A stretch of 64,000 bases of DNA from Alisma plantago-aquatica (Eukaryota; Streptophyta; Magnoliopsida; Alismatales; Alismataceae), in contig OY856409.1 of the NCBI GenBank assembly GCA_963693085.1, positions 520,315,303 through 520,379,302 of the forward strand, in the 5' to 3' direction. Below, in pieces: positions 37,831-49,269 of the stretch. The notes beneath the pieces were generated by a model, which saw nothing but the letters and a program-made list of their open reading frames with translations, did not search any database and was not told where the DNA came from. The first letter of the stretch is position 1; the number at the start of each line of letters is the position of its first letter. The translations under genes and the position numbers were made by a program.

Positions 37831-38060
37831 TCATAAGTTTGGACCTAGGCTAATAAACATAGTAACATTTGTACTATCATGTAAATCGATCCATCCATTT
37901 ATTAAACATTTAGCTAACTGCAATCCTCAATAACTTGTTCTAGGAAGCTCATTTCATCAAGGTTTTTCCAAAGTACTTATAACTCTCATAATAACTCAAC
38001 ATGAATGAATTCACTTGTATCATTAAGTATACATGAATTCCAAAGATTCACTCCATCACA

Positions 38061-38160
38061 TCCTACACACCTTAAAAGAAATTCCATCCTCGGAATTAAG
38101 CCAGAAAACCCACTTTGTCACATCATATACATCTTAAAAGAACTTTCGTCCTTGAAAGTC
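38061..38160 (-). other. Duplicated pol-tail/polypurine motif next to the 3' LTR
   Basis: On the minus strand, GAGGATGGAATTTCTTTTAA followed by GGTGTGTAGGA touches the LTR. About 60 bases upstream in the element, AAGGACGAAAGTTCTTTTAA is a second copy. Both resemble the GAGGACGAAATTTCTTTTAA end of chromovirus pol and its polypurine primer. This supports Ty3/gypsy ancestry and minus orientation. Confidence 0.75.
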
Positions 38161-40398
38161 AACCATACTCATACTTCTTGGGGAGAACTAAGGATCTTCT
38201 TCCATATGTAGGCACTAGTCTATGTGCAATAAATCCGCAAAGGTTACCTAGAACCATGTATCCAAAGCACTATTAGGAGGTAAAAGCATCAAGGGTGAAA
38301 CCTCACTCCATAGAAGGCTCAAACAAGGGTTTAGAAGCTCTGATTAGGTCATTCCATATCCCATATATTAAGGTTGCATCCTTATCTTAATTCATGTGTT
38401 ATTATTCAACATCATATTACCATGTCCCCAAGGAGTTAACCCAAGTTAACCCATACATCAAGGTGTCATCAACATTTTATTGAGATAAAAGTTAGAGCAT
38501 ATTCAACATTAGCATATGTCTTTTAGGAGGGAGTTAATTATCATTAATTTGATTTATCCATCTAGATCATGTCAATGTTTCATAAGCATTAGGTTGTGCT
38601 AACTATCAAATTATATTTTTCATCTTAATTGAGCACTAAGATTAACACCTCATGTAACATATTTCATTCATCTGATCTTATTTCATTGCTCATAATAAAT
38701 GGATACATTTATTAGTGATTTCATCACAAGATTAACCAACAATATTATGTTATCATCTTTATTCGTGTACATGGTTAACCATTATATGCGTTAATATCTA
38801 TTAAACCATCTCTAGGTTTTTCATCATGTCATGTCTATATACCACGTCTCAAGATTAGATTGCATCCTTACAATTATTATATCATGGTTGTGCTAAACAA
38901 ACTTATGTGAGTAGCTTATTAAACATATATCAAAGATTTATCTAAGCCCAATTGGGGTTCTCCTGACCCATATCATGAGGGCAGTGCCATGCTCAGTCTC
39001 TCTGAGCTCACTCAACTCTATGAGTATCTCATTTGCACCAACCATATCTTCCCTCTCCGTCTAGGGTTCTCAGGTATACCTCATTGGCAGTAGTGATAGC
39101 CTTACAAGCTCAAGCCACATAAGCACAAACCAAAACATGCTATGCCATTCTCTTCATTGATCTCTACCCATGAAACATGCTTACCCAAAACTCTCTTATA
39201 TGCACCACTGGATTCCTATGTGGGAAACCACCAACCCGAGCATGAGGCTTCACAAAAACTAACATACTACCTCCTCCAGGGTCTTGGGCTCTCTCCCTCA
39301 CCTAGATGGCATGCACTCATATTCATGTTCACACATGCACATATATAACCAGCCTCTCGCTGACTCTAGGATTTGGTCCTCCCAAGGACATCTAGGGTTC
39401 AACAAGACTATAGGAATCATGCATTAAGCAACTCAACTCGATCACTCAGGAGTATTCTAGTTTAGGACATATCATAATACATAGTTTAGGTTCTCTGACC
39501 TTCTCCCTGTGGGTCTCGCTCTCTCTTGAGCTAAATCCCAAACTGGTCCTAACACTAGAGGTCCTCCTTTGTAAAAGAGCTTGAGGCTCATGCTGACTCA
39601 CAACTTTATCTCGGCTTAACATATCTTATCTCATAAAAGAATGCATACTTGCATCATCAAAACTTATCTCAAAACTCAAACCTATCCCATGTCCTCAAAG
39701 ACAAACATAAATCATCACAAACTATCTTATATCATCTATATAAGACTTAGATCATATCATCAAACTTATTCTATCTATTCCATCTATCATATATTCTAAC
39801 AAGGCTCTAGACATCTAATCTAGAACTACTCTCTCTTGTAGACTGATGTCATTCACTTTCACTTAGGTTGCATGACCACCTCCTACTCGTACATGTATGG
39901 GGACACATTTTTGTAATACATATACATAATAAAATATTATATAGTTTTTCTCCGATAAAACAAGCGTCAGAGAAAACTATCAAGGTTCGATCCGATTGGA
40001 ATCCAAAACCAAATCCTGAAACGAGTGTCCCACACATAGTAGAGAGTCCAGTGTCATGAAAACTAGTGGAAAGGGTGAGAACATGGTGTAGACTAGTGTA
40101 TCTACTCTAGACAACGAGCGCCATATGTCTAGAGATTCTCTTTCATTTATGTATGTCATTTCCAAATAGTGCAACTTCCCATACCGTTGCACTACAAGGA
40201 ACGAACGACATCTAAGGACTTGCTACTCAACAAGCACCAATCTAGACCTAGTTCTCAGACATCTAGGTGCTAACCTAGAGGCTAGGTCATATCTAGTCTC
40301 TAAAAGACGACTAATCTAACCCTAAAGGTTATTATAGTTCATGGTTCTTTAGTTTTAAGTTGCATAATGAGAAAATGTCAAGCTTTGCTATTGTTCAT
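38161..40398 (-). other. Non-coding interior of the minus-strand LARD
   Basis: No gag, protease, RT, RNase H or integrase motifs are found in any frame. Open frames such as 39142-39348 and 39849-40037 are short and without domains. The stretch is AT-rich with many CTCAT/CTAGG words. With the LTRs it fits the LARD definition of long LTRs around a non-coding spacer. Confidence 0.7.
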
Positions 40399-40410
40399 GC
40401 TCTGATACCA
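40399..40410 (-). other. Primer binding site of the minus-strand LARD
   Basis: The minus strand reads TGGTATCAGAGC, a perfect match to the tRNA-Met type, two bases from the LTR edge at 40413. Confidence 0.95.
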
Positions 40411-41044
40411 CCTGTGACGTCCCCGTATTTTCTAAAACTTAATCTAATGTGTGACGTCCAAATTGAAACCCTCACCTCAGTGAGAATTCCAATTTAAACA
40501 TCCCACATAAGGCTAAGAAGAAGAAAGTCAAGGGAGTCAGAAGGAAACAATCAGTAGCACATGTACATGAACAATAATAAAACCATACACACATGTTCAC
40601 CATTCAACATATAATTACAACATGAATTGTTACAACATTTGATATTACATATTGAACATCAAACTTAAACATATACATGTACTACCACTAAACTACAGGA
40701 TCTTAAGACAACATGTCCACCTTTACATCAGCTCGCTATACAACTCTCACTCTCCTGGATCTTCAAGAGCATAACCACAACCTAAACAAAGATTACATGC
40801 GGTACACGTCAGCACAATATTTCAAGAATATTATACTGAGTACGCCTACGTGTCTTTTATATACCTCTCATCATATCTTGGCAATAAGATAAAACTAATA
40901 CTTGGCAGTAACAGAAGAATATAAGAAAAGCATATACTTGCACAAAGATATTCATTAGCAAAAGAGAACACATATTTTTAATCACATTTCCATCATATAA
41001 CTCGTACATATGGCCCCAAGGGCTTTGATGTTTTTAGGCCTTAT

Positions 41045-41176
41045 GATCTACTACCAAAGAGTTTGAGATCATTTAACGTGTGATCTACTACCAATGAGTT
41101 TTAGATCTAACACATGTGATCTACTACCAAAGAGTTTTAGATCACTTCAATTCACTGTACTACCAAAGAGTTTAGT
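41045..41176. repeat. Four-copy 37-bp repeat in the right LTR
   Basis: Same array as at 35444-35575, with a few G-to-T changes (GAGTTTTAGATC for GAGTTTGAGATC in copies 2 and 3). Confidence 0.85.
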
Positions 41177-42179
41177 GCTATCATATGATGGATCCGATAT
41201 CTTATGTTTCATGTGTTCATAGACATAAGTACAGAAACTCAAGCAACATATTATGCAAGAACAATCATATCATCCAATATCATATGCCAAGTATTTTACT
41301 ACACATATAACACAAGCATATTGTATAATAAGCCAAGTAAGAGGTAATGGCGTACCTTCCAAAGAGATAGATCATACTAAACACATATCACTGATGTCAA
41401 CTATAAGCTTGGTCAAACCTGATCAAAACAAGACGATATACTATCATCAGGTTCTCATCTTATTATATCTCATCTTAACCCTAATTATGTCCATTAGGGT
41501 TTCTCTTAGTTCATTAGGATATGTGTATCATTACTTGTATTCTTATCTTATGATTATCTCACTGATGTCATTTTCCAGATTACATCTCATTATCAAAGCT
41601 CATTATCTGAACATTAGGTTCAATGTCCTTTTGTGCACATATTAAACCTAGGTTACATGTATTGCTCATATTAGGGTTTCATCACATGTATTAGGGGTCA
41701 ATTTCACATATCATGGATTTCGTGTATAAAACTGATCACATAATTAAAACTGAGGTTCCATATACTGATATGAGCTTACTCTGTAAATTTCATCATTTAT
41801 TGAGCATGTGTGCATTTATTGCATTTTATTTAGGGTTAAAAGCCCTAATTAACCATATTAAGCAAATTATATAATTTCGTGCATCAACATGATCATCACT
41901 GACATCAGGTGCACTATAAACATTATTATAGACTTATTGGCATTTTCCATAATTTTAGAACATCATTTGACATTTATTATCCATCACTTAAGCATTTCAC
42001 TACTAACAAGATATCACCAATATTTGTGCATTAAAAGCAGGATATTATGCTTCCATCTTGTTCTATGCATTTTTCTGAACATTTTGGTATATCATATGTA
42101 TTTTCTGATGCTCGAGCTAATTACTATGAATTTTGGAAGATTTGGACATTTACTGAATTATTGGGCGATTTACCTTTTT

Positions 42180-43431
42180 CTGGCCATTCAGAGGCCGCCA
42201 CGTGTCCGGATTGGGGGGTGCGGCTCCTTCAGTTGATTACACTCTGACCCGCCTAGTTCATCGTTGACCCACCGGTTCTCATTTGGAATTGGGCCGGTTT
42301 AGCTGGTTCCCAGGGATTGGACCCGGTCCTCCCTTTTCTTCTCTCTCGCGTTCCCTCCGATCCAGCGCGTGAACTGGGAACAGAGCCGCCGCCGTGGCTG
42401 GAGGAACGACAAGAAAGGCCGCCGCCTCCAGGTCTTCACCTGTACCCGATGCCACCCACCAAAATGAGCACCGCCGCCGTCCTGGAGCAGAGCCCCAGCA
42501 AGGGATCGGCTCCTCTGCTGCGTAGCCGCCACTTCTGTCATCTCTCTCCATGGCTCAAGGAGCTCGTTAGCGCACCTATTCTGAGTACGACAGAGCAAAG
42601 CAGGTTTTCCCCAGCTCAGTGGTCATCTGCGGCTACTTCTTCACAAAACGGAGTTGGTCCGCAGTTCTATGTGGATTCTGCTCATCGGATCTCCGTCTTG
42701 GTGGTTCCTGCTTGAGGCTCGGATAGGCCGCCGCCGTGGGATGCGGCTGTGGCAGAGCAGATAGGGGGGGGACACCCTTGATCTTCGGCTCTTTCCGTGG
42801 CGGCATACCTCCATGGAGATGGGGCTTCTTGGTTGAGCTTGAGAGCTCTGCTTTAGCTCCAAACCATGTCGCCTACAACGAACTGCTCCGGCGAGCAGTT
42901 TGCTTCCTGGTTTCAGTGCTGGCGCTAGGGAGAACCCCGACTTGGAACAACCAGGCATCCATGCCTCCTCATCGGATGATCTGGATTGCATTAGATTCGG
43001 AGCTCATGGCTCCTTCATCCAGCTGTGACACAAGCACTGTTGCAAGGTTGGAATGCCAACGAGAGATAGGCCATGGTCGCTCCCTCGCTAGCACCTTTCT
43101 CTGCAAAACTCCTTCGATTTCCTCCGCTCTGCTTCTCAGCCTATGCTGCTACTACCGTGGAGACATGAGGAGGTTGTGTGGGACAGTTAATTCTCCCCAC
43201 TCTCAACTCTACTTCCCTTATCTCAAGGGTCGATGTGTTCTATCTCTCCCCACCCCGCACGATCCTGGATCGTGGGGATACAGGGTGCTACTTGGCAGAA
43301 CTCCCACGTCTCCATATCAGTTGGAGGTAAGGGAGATGAGTTCCATGCAACCTGGTATGTACTGTCCTTGGGTTGGGATTTATCCATGTCACCAATCCGT
43401 GGCAAAACACAGACTAAGACCTCGTGATTCA
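42180..43431 (+). promoter_or_regulatory. GC-rich, gene-like leader antisense to the element (right LTR)
   Basis: This is the counterpart of 36580-37830, with the G-box (about 42200), pyrimidine-rich leader, 132-codon frame (42317-42715) and donor-like TTGGAG|GTAAGG near 43326. Here an extra frame of 233 codons (42736-43437) is open, but its left-LTR counterpart is closed (there the run GGGGGGG is one G shorter). That argues against a real protein. Confidence 0.5.
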
Positions 43432-43661
43432 TCATAAGTATGGACCTAGGCTAATAAACATAGTAACGTTTGTACTATCATGTAAATCGATCCATCCATT
43501 TATTAAACATTTAGCTAACTGCAATCCTCAATAACTTGTTCTAGGAAGCTCATTTCATCATGGTTTTTCTAAAGTACTTATAACTCTCATAATAATTCAA
43601 CATGAATGAATTCACTTGTATCATTAAGTATACATGAATTCCAAAGATTCACTCCATCACA

Positions 43662-43666
43662 TCACA
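43662..43666. repeat. Target site duplication TCACA (right)
   Basis: Exact copy of 34807-34811, immediately after the LTR end ACTCCATCACA. Confidence 0.9.
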
Positions 43667-46283
43667 TTTTAGTCATCATGCATATATTAGTGAAAAAGGA
43701 AGCATGTTTGACATATTTAATGAGTTCACTTACATATCAAGCATCTTTTAGTTTATTAGGCTCATTTTATATTTATTTATGTATCTTACATTATTTTGAA
43801 ACCTAATTATACTAACACATCATATGTGGTACCAAACAAGGGTAATTTAGGTTAGTCACCCACGAACTAGGGTTTAGATAAACATGATCGCCTTACACAT
43901 TATCACTATGTCCAACCCTAGGGTTAGATCCCATATATCCTTTTCATCATCATATAAGTGTTTATAGATCCATGGAATGGTTAGGGTTGCATGTAACCTT
44001 AGCTAGGTTTAACATTAGAGTTTCTCATTATATGTGAAATTAATTTTCATTATGATTCAAACAAGTATATTAGGGTTTGTATGAAGTCTCTTTTGGAAAA
44101 AACTAAGATTCTAGTAATACAAGCATGCTATCCAAGGGATTCGGGTTATAAGATTTACTAAATCATGTTTTAGTATGTTACACCCACAACCAAAAATGCA
44201 TTTCCTCCCATCTCAACATTGTATCCATCATTGTGAGTGGTTCACCTATCTTGCTTTAGACCTCATCTTAAGAGGGCCAAACTTTAACCAATCCATTTTT
44301 AAGTATAGATTGATCTGGTTGTTGAACGAGTGAATCATGACAAATGTCAATTCAAAATGATTGAACAAATCAAATCAAGATATGCAAGCAAACTTCAAAA
44401 TCAAGAAAAATTTTATGACTAACTAAGGACATAATTACAGTCCTCAGAGTCTAGTTGAAAGGTTCTAAAAGTTAGATTGGAATCATAGGAATTAATATGA
44501 ACATATTAAGTCTACATGTAACTTCTCAGGGAAGGTTAGGACACAAAGAGATGATCCAGTGAGATACTCTAAAAATCCAACCAAAAATGAGAATTTTGAA
44601 TAGATCCATGTCCAATTATCAAAATATGATTAGGACATTTGACAATCATTGAATGAATTAGTTAAAATAATCCTTATTATTTCTCTATTATAGGGCATAT
44701 TCATACAAAACTTCAAAAATTAGTTTGCCATGAGTGAGAAAGATAACCACCAGAATGGATGTCCAACTGCTAGAGATCATATGCGAACTACATTTCTTGT
44801 ATGTTGCCATCATGTCCCTGACCTTAGAGAGTTCTACAACATGGTCCCTATCACTCAAAATAAGCTCTTTATCTCCGAGCACATGCAACAAGCCCCAAAT
44901 ATGCAACTTTACATGATCCTTGATCAAATTTTGGCTTTCATGCCACCATATCCTGGTAAAAACCTTCTTGGAGACCGAGGTCAAGTAGGAATCCTACCAG
45001 ACGCGTGCCCCACTTTGAGGTTTATGCCCCCACCATGAGTTGTTTGTGATATGACTAGTTAAAGCCAAGTTCAAACCTAGGAGATATTGTGTACATGAGG
45101 CACACATACCCATTTTCCCCACATTGACTGGTTAATGAAACACCAATCAAACTCACATGGAAGCTTTTAGAAGTGGGGTACGACCCACACATATGTTCCC
45201 TATTTCTGCATTGATTATTCAATGAAACACATGTTGAAAGCATGTACAACCCTCTATAAGACAAGTTGTCCCTCATGCATGTGTCCCCTTTTTTTGGTCA
45301 ATGAAATGTGCCCAAATCCTCTATAATGTGCAGAGCCCATGTCTCTCCTAACTTAGGAGAGCATCCACTTCAACCCTAACCTTAGGTGACCCCTAGTCCC
45401 TATATATATAGATTCACAAGTGACATTTACAAAGTTTAGAGGGGATGACACCTTGGGAAATGTTAACCAATAAAAATCTTGGGTGGAAACTCATTTAAAA
45501 AATCTAACGCTTGATCCCGACCCTTAGTTTAACGTTTACAAATCCACTCTTTCCTACCACCAAACTCAAGAGAGAAAAGATAAGAGAGATCAATCCCCAC
45601 CTCTTACATCATTGAATCTAGGTAGTTTGGGCTTAAATACCATGTAACTCTCTCTCTCTCCTCTTTCCTTATAAAACCCCTAATAATGTGATGATATGAG
45701 AAACCAAATTATATGATCGTTGATACCATGTTGTTATATTTAATATCTCTTTTGCATGTTTCTTACTTGTTATTTTGCACCATTTTTCACATATAATACC
45801 CATTCATAAAACAAAATCTAGTGAGCCTCGTCAAGGTTTGTGATATCATAGGGGTGTTGTAGTGTGCCTAAAACCTTCCCCATGGGTAGCATGATGCCTC
45901 ACCCAATATTTGTCTGGTCTCTTTCCTTATCCATACTCTTTCCAAAACATTTTTACAATTTTCCTCTTTTTCCTTATAAACATCATGACGACTACAATTT
46001 TTTTCCCAAGCCATCCATCAAAGTCCACCCATTCACTTCGGCTGCCAATAATGCACTAAAACCACATAATATACAAAAATGCCTTTCTCAATGTGTAAAA
46101 TATAGTATAATTAAAGCACATGTACTTGTGACCTTGATTAACATTTATATATGTTTAAAAGAGTAATGAAGAAAAAAATTGTTACAAAGACATGGATGTT
46201 GAGTTACTTTTATATATAAAAAGAATTAAATATATAAAGGTGCAACTTATGCTATCATGTTAAAAGTTTATTACACTAGCTAG
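43667..46283. other. Unassigned sequence right of the LARD
   Basis: 43667-44186 is probably the other half of the sequence split by the LARD; at 44186 the minus strand reads TGTAACATACTAAAAC, a possible LTR start. Overlapping open frames at 44688-44984 (minus, 98 residues) and 44730-45038 (plus, 102 residues) have no recognisable domain. A short CT-rich run lies near 45647-45665. The rest shows nothing I can name. Confidence 0.4.
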
Positions 46284-47453
46284 CGTTAGAATGAAGAAGG
46301 TCTCGATCCATGTCCTAATTGGATTTTGACTCAATAGGATTTGGAATAATGCTTTTTCAAATCCTCACAAGAGTCCAATCTAAGTCAGGAGAAAACGGAT
46401 GCCTATATGAAATATGGATTGCTTGTTCAAGTTAAACTAGGACTTAAATTAGGATTTTGAGTTTCAAGAACATGGCATGGAGGCTTATATATAGAGGCCC
46501 TAGGGGAGGACATTGAGATCATACTACCTATAGGTGTGATCCCACCAGTTGTTCATGTTGGTGCCTTATGTGATAGAAGATCCATAGAATAAGATCAATT
46601 GTTGGAGCTCTCTCCTAGTTGATAGAGGGAGAGTGACTTTACCTTGAGGCAAAGTAGAAGTTGGCAATCGGTGGCACATTGGGTGCATAAAAAGTGAAGC
46701 TCTCTTGTGGATGAGAGAAGGTTCGACACTTCTTCTTGAGGTGAAGTAGCAATTGATAGTCAATTTCATAATTGGTGCATCAATAATAATTGTGGTTTGT
46801 CTGATCACTTATAGACATAGATTAGTTGGTGGCATAGTGGGTGCATAAAAAATGACAACAATTTGTTCATTCAACGGAGGATGTCCATTTCTTAGTTGAT
46901 GCTGCATTGGTGGTTCATTGACAATTGTGGTGATTCATTCGATCACATGAGGATGTACATCAGTTAATGACATATGTTGGTGCATTGACAATGAAATTGG
47001 CTTGTATCGGTCAACGAAAGACATTTTCTCTCTTAGGAAGAAAGAGATTTTTGGTTGACATAAGCATATCAATGTTCTAGTTGGTAAACCAAAAATGAGG
47101 TAGGAAACATCATCATAATTAGAAATGGCCCAGTTAGTAGTTGTAGGGGAAACAACCAAGGACACAATCCTTTGATGATCCCCTGAACATATAATGGTGT
47201 ATGGGTAGAAAAAGATAGGTTGAATATTTTTATACACATTGGATGTGATATTATTCTTCCTAATCTTTGTTCTCAAGTGGGGGAGCTACCCATATTTAGG
47301 AGTAATTGAATCTGGTAGGTGTAAGATATAATTGGGTTACATAGTTCTTGTTGTTTGGTCTTGTCTTAGTTTTCTGTTCTCATCTTGGAGGGACTTTTCC
47401 ACATTAAATCTCATGCCTTCAATTACATAGAGCATCATGTATTTCCCACCTCA
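46284..47453 (+). repeat. 5' LTR of the copia-like element
   Basis: It aligns with 48113-49269 from its first bases (GAAGAAGGTCTCGATCCA versus AAGAAAGGTTCCGACCCA) to its end (CCACCTCA versus CCACTTCA). It contains imperfect repeats of about 68 bp between about 46660 and 46995. Confidence 0.65.
46660..46995 (+). repeat. About five imperfect repeats of roughly 68 bp in the 5' LTR
   Basis: A unit core of the form GGTGGCA(T/C)A(T/G)TGGGTGCAT, then AANAATG, recurs near 46672, 46764, 46831, 46900 and 46968. The spacing of the last four is 67-69 bases. The 3' LTR has its own version at about 48475-48830. Confidence 0.6.
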
Positions 47454-48112
47454 ATATCTAAAAAGTTGTATCAAAGAAGGGTTCAAAAGCTATAGTGGGT
47501 GTGGTAATGGCTTTTAAAGACAATAAGGTCTGTATTAACAAGAACATGTTGTAAAAGCATGTATGACATATACAGTTTTATTTGTAAGAGAATAATTAAA
47601 ATTTTATGCAAACATGAAGAGTTACAACATGATAGCACCCATTTAGACTGGGTCACTCCAAGCCATTCTTTAAGACAACATCAATGTGAAGAAGAAGAGA
47701 AGTGCTTTGGATGCTTAGTTGTTACATTTAGAGTGGAGGATCCAACTTCCAATGAGGAATTACAACAATCAAGGGAGCATTATCAGAGGGATTATGAACC
47801 TTACTACAAATGGACAAAAACATGTTTTTCATCTATGATATCTCAAATGGTCGATCAAGAGGATCTATCAAAGTTCTAGGCGCAAAAATAGAGAGAGAAG
47901 TAGTGTGCTGGGATCCTTCTGCTCAGTTGTTTGTGAACAAGGTGAATTCAGGATGGTACTTCAAGAAGATGGATAGCAAGATCAAGATTCTAACATTATT
48001 GAAAAGAATGATGACCTATTGAAATTTATCATATGTAGCGATGGAATCCAGGAGATAATCCAAATGATAGTCACATACAATGTCTCCCTCATGGGATGGA
48101 TGGGGAGATTAT
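47454..48112 (+). pseudogene. Short interior of the copia-like element, no recognisable domain
   Basis: Two overlapping open frames, 47559-47879 (106 residues, Glu/Gln-rich middle) and 47810-48022 (70 residues), lie between the primer site and the polypurine tract. I cannot match either to a copia Gag with confidence: no zinc knuckle, protease or integrase is seen. The frames overlap at a point where one may continue the other by a shift, so they could be a broken Gag. Confidence 0.35.
48092..48112 (+). other. Polypurine tract of the copia-like element
   Basis: GGGATGGATGGGGAGATTA directly precedes the TG at 48113, as expected for the plus-strand primer of a copia-type element. Confidence 0.6.
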
Positions 48113-49269
48113 TGTACTAAGAAAGGTTCCGACCCAAATCCTAGTTGGACTTGGACTAAGAGGACATGGATTTGTACTTTTCCAATCCTAGTAGGAGTTA
48201 GATCTAAGTATAAATAAGATAGATGTATATTTGCAATGCGGCTTGCTGTCTGTAGTTGAAGCAAAACTTGAATTAGAATTCCTAATTGTAGCCACATGGC
48301 ATGGAGGGCTAGATACATAGGCCCCGAGAGGCTATTTATGTCACCCCAAATGTTAATGTGATCCCACCAATTATTTGTTGTTGGATCCTTATGTGGTATG
48401 AGGGTTTGAGATCAATAGTGATGGATCTCTCTCATGGATGAGAGAGGGACAAAAAATTATCTTGAGGCAAATTAGTGATTGTAAGTCGATGTCACATTGG
48501 GTTCATCAATAATGATGCTCTTTTGTGGATGAGATATGGTTTGTGAATTTGTCTTGAGGAAAATTAGCGGTTGGAATTTGATGGCATAGAGGGTGCATCC
48601 ACAAGAATATTGATATGTTGATCAATACAGTTTAGACATCAATTGGCGAAATGATGGGTGCATCGAGAAAAAGCAACAACCTATCCAGTTAGGAAAGGAC
48701 GCACATTTCTCATTTGGTGACATATTGGCGGTGCATAGAAAATGGTGGTGATCTATCCACTTAGTGGACAACATGCATAAGTTAGTGGCACATTATTAGA
48801 GAATCAATAATGATAATGGTTTCTATGACATCAGAAGATACTTATGTACTCTCTGAGGTAGAGAGACTTTGGGATGGCAGCGCCATGTCAAAGTTCTATT
48901 TGGAGGAGATAATAGAATGTGTACTGCAGACAACAACGAGGTAGGTATCTCATCACTATAGAAACTATTCAAGCTAGAGGTCTCAATATAAATGAGAAAG
49001 GACATATTCTTGTGTTTAATCTATTACATCGATAGTGGTGTCTGAGGAGAAAATATTAAGCACAATATTTTCTACACATTGTGTGTGATTCTCTTGTTTG
49101 TTATCTTTATTCTCGATAGATTATGGGAAATAAAACATGAACAATGTGAGTTATAACCTTATTTATTCACTAGTATCTCTCATGATTCTTATCTTGTCAT
49201 CCTGGGATGAGTCTTCCATGATGAATCTCGCACCTTCAGTTTTGCATACATCGTCAATTTTCCACTTCA
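48113..49269 (+). repeat. 3' LTR of the copia-like element
   Basis: It begins TGTACTAAGAAAGGTTCC and ends TTTTCCACTTCA. It contains the roughly 60-70-bp repeats with GGTGACATATTGGCGGTGCAT-type cores (about 48475-48830), diverged from those of the 5' LTR. Confidence 0.65.

Larger units (their letters stand above)
34812..38060 (-). repeat. 3' LTR of the minus-strand LARD
   Basis: In plus orientation it starts TGTGACGTCC and ends ACTCCATCACA. In plus order it contains a four-copy 37-bp repeat (35444-35575), a 130-codon open frame (35652-36044) identical in the other LTR, a G-box CACGTG (about 36599-36604), and a GC-rich block (about 36580-37830). The open frame is AT-rich and shows no domain; its identity in both copies reflects recent duplication by reverse transcription, not selection. 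Confidence 0.95.
34812..43661 (-). mobile_element. Young LARD with 3249-bp LTRs and no coding core
   Basis: Total length is 8850 bp. The LTRs 34812-38060 and 40413-43661 have identical lengths (constant offset 5601) and are closely similar. A 5-bp duplication, TCACA, flanks the element. The minus strand has TGGTATCAGAGC two bases from the 40413 LTR and a pol-tail/polypurine motif directly against the 38060 LTR, so it is minus-oriented and of Ty3/gypsy (chromovirus-like) descent. The 2352-bp interior has no gag or pol, so mobility would need proteins from a relative. The high LTR similarity implies the most recent insertion recognised in the window. Confidence 0.95.
40413..43661 (-). repeat. 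5' LTR of the minus-strand LARD
   Basis: It is colinear with 34812-38060 at a constant overall offset of 5601. AT-rich stretches are almost unchanged (the 130-codon frame at 41253-41645 is identical to that at 35652), while the GC-rich block 42180-43431 holds most differences. As the 5' LTR it would drive element transcription leftward. A weak minus-strand TATA-like TGTTTATTAGCC lies near 43447-43458. Confidence 0.95.
46284..49269 (+). mobile_element. Copia-like non-autonomous LTR element
   Basis: Two similar segments, 46284-47453 (1170 bp) and 48113-49269 (1157 bp), flank only about 660 bp. A degenerate primer binding site (GTTGTATCAAAG at about 47465) follows the first. A purine-rich tract, GGGATGGATGGGGAGATTA, directly precedes the second, which begins TGTACTAAGAAAGG. 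The tract's form (GGGGAGATT-ATTG) is typical of plant copia elements, but no copia RT or integrase is present. LTR divergence is considerable, so it is old. No convincing target duplication was found (GCTAG versus ATTCC). Confidence 0.65.

Noticed and set aside
40191..40201. CACTACAAGGA as a CACTA transposon end
   Set aside because: It lies inside the LARD interior with no inverted partner or transposase sequence near it.
42736..43437. 233-codon open frame in the right LTR
   Set aside because: The matching place in the left LTR is closed, with a G-run one base shorter and stops, and GC-rich DNA gives long chance frames. No domain recognised.
44688..45038. Overlapping frames on both strands of about 100 codons
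   Set aside because: Neither has a recognisable motif. Overlap on opposite strands in one low-complexity region suggests chance.
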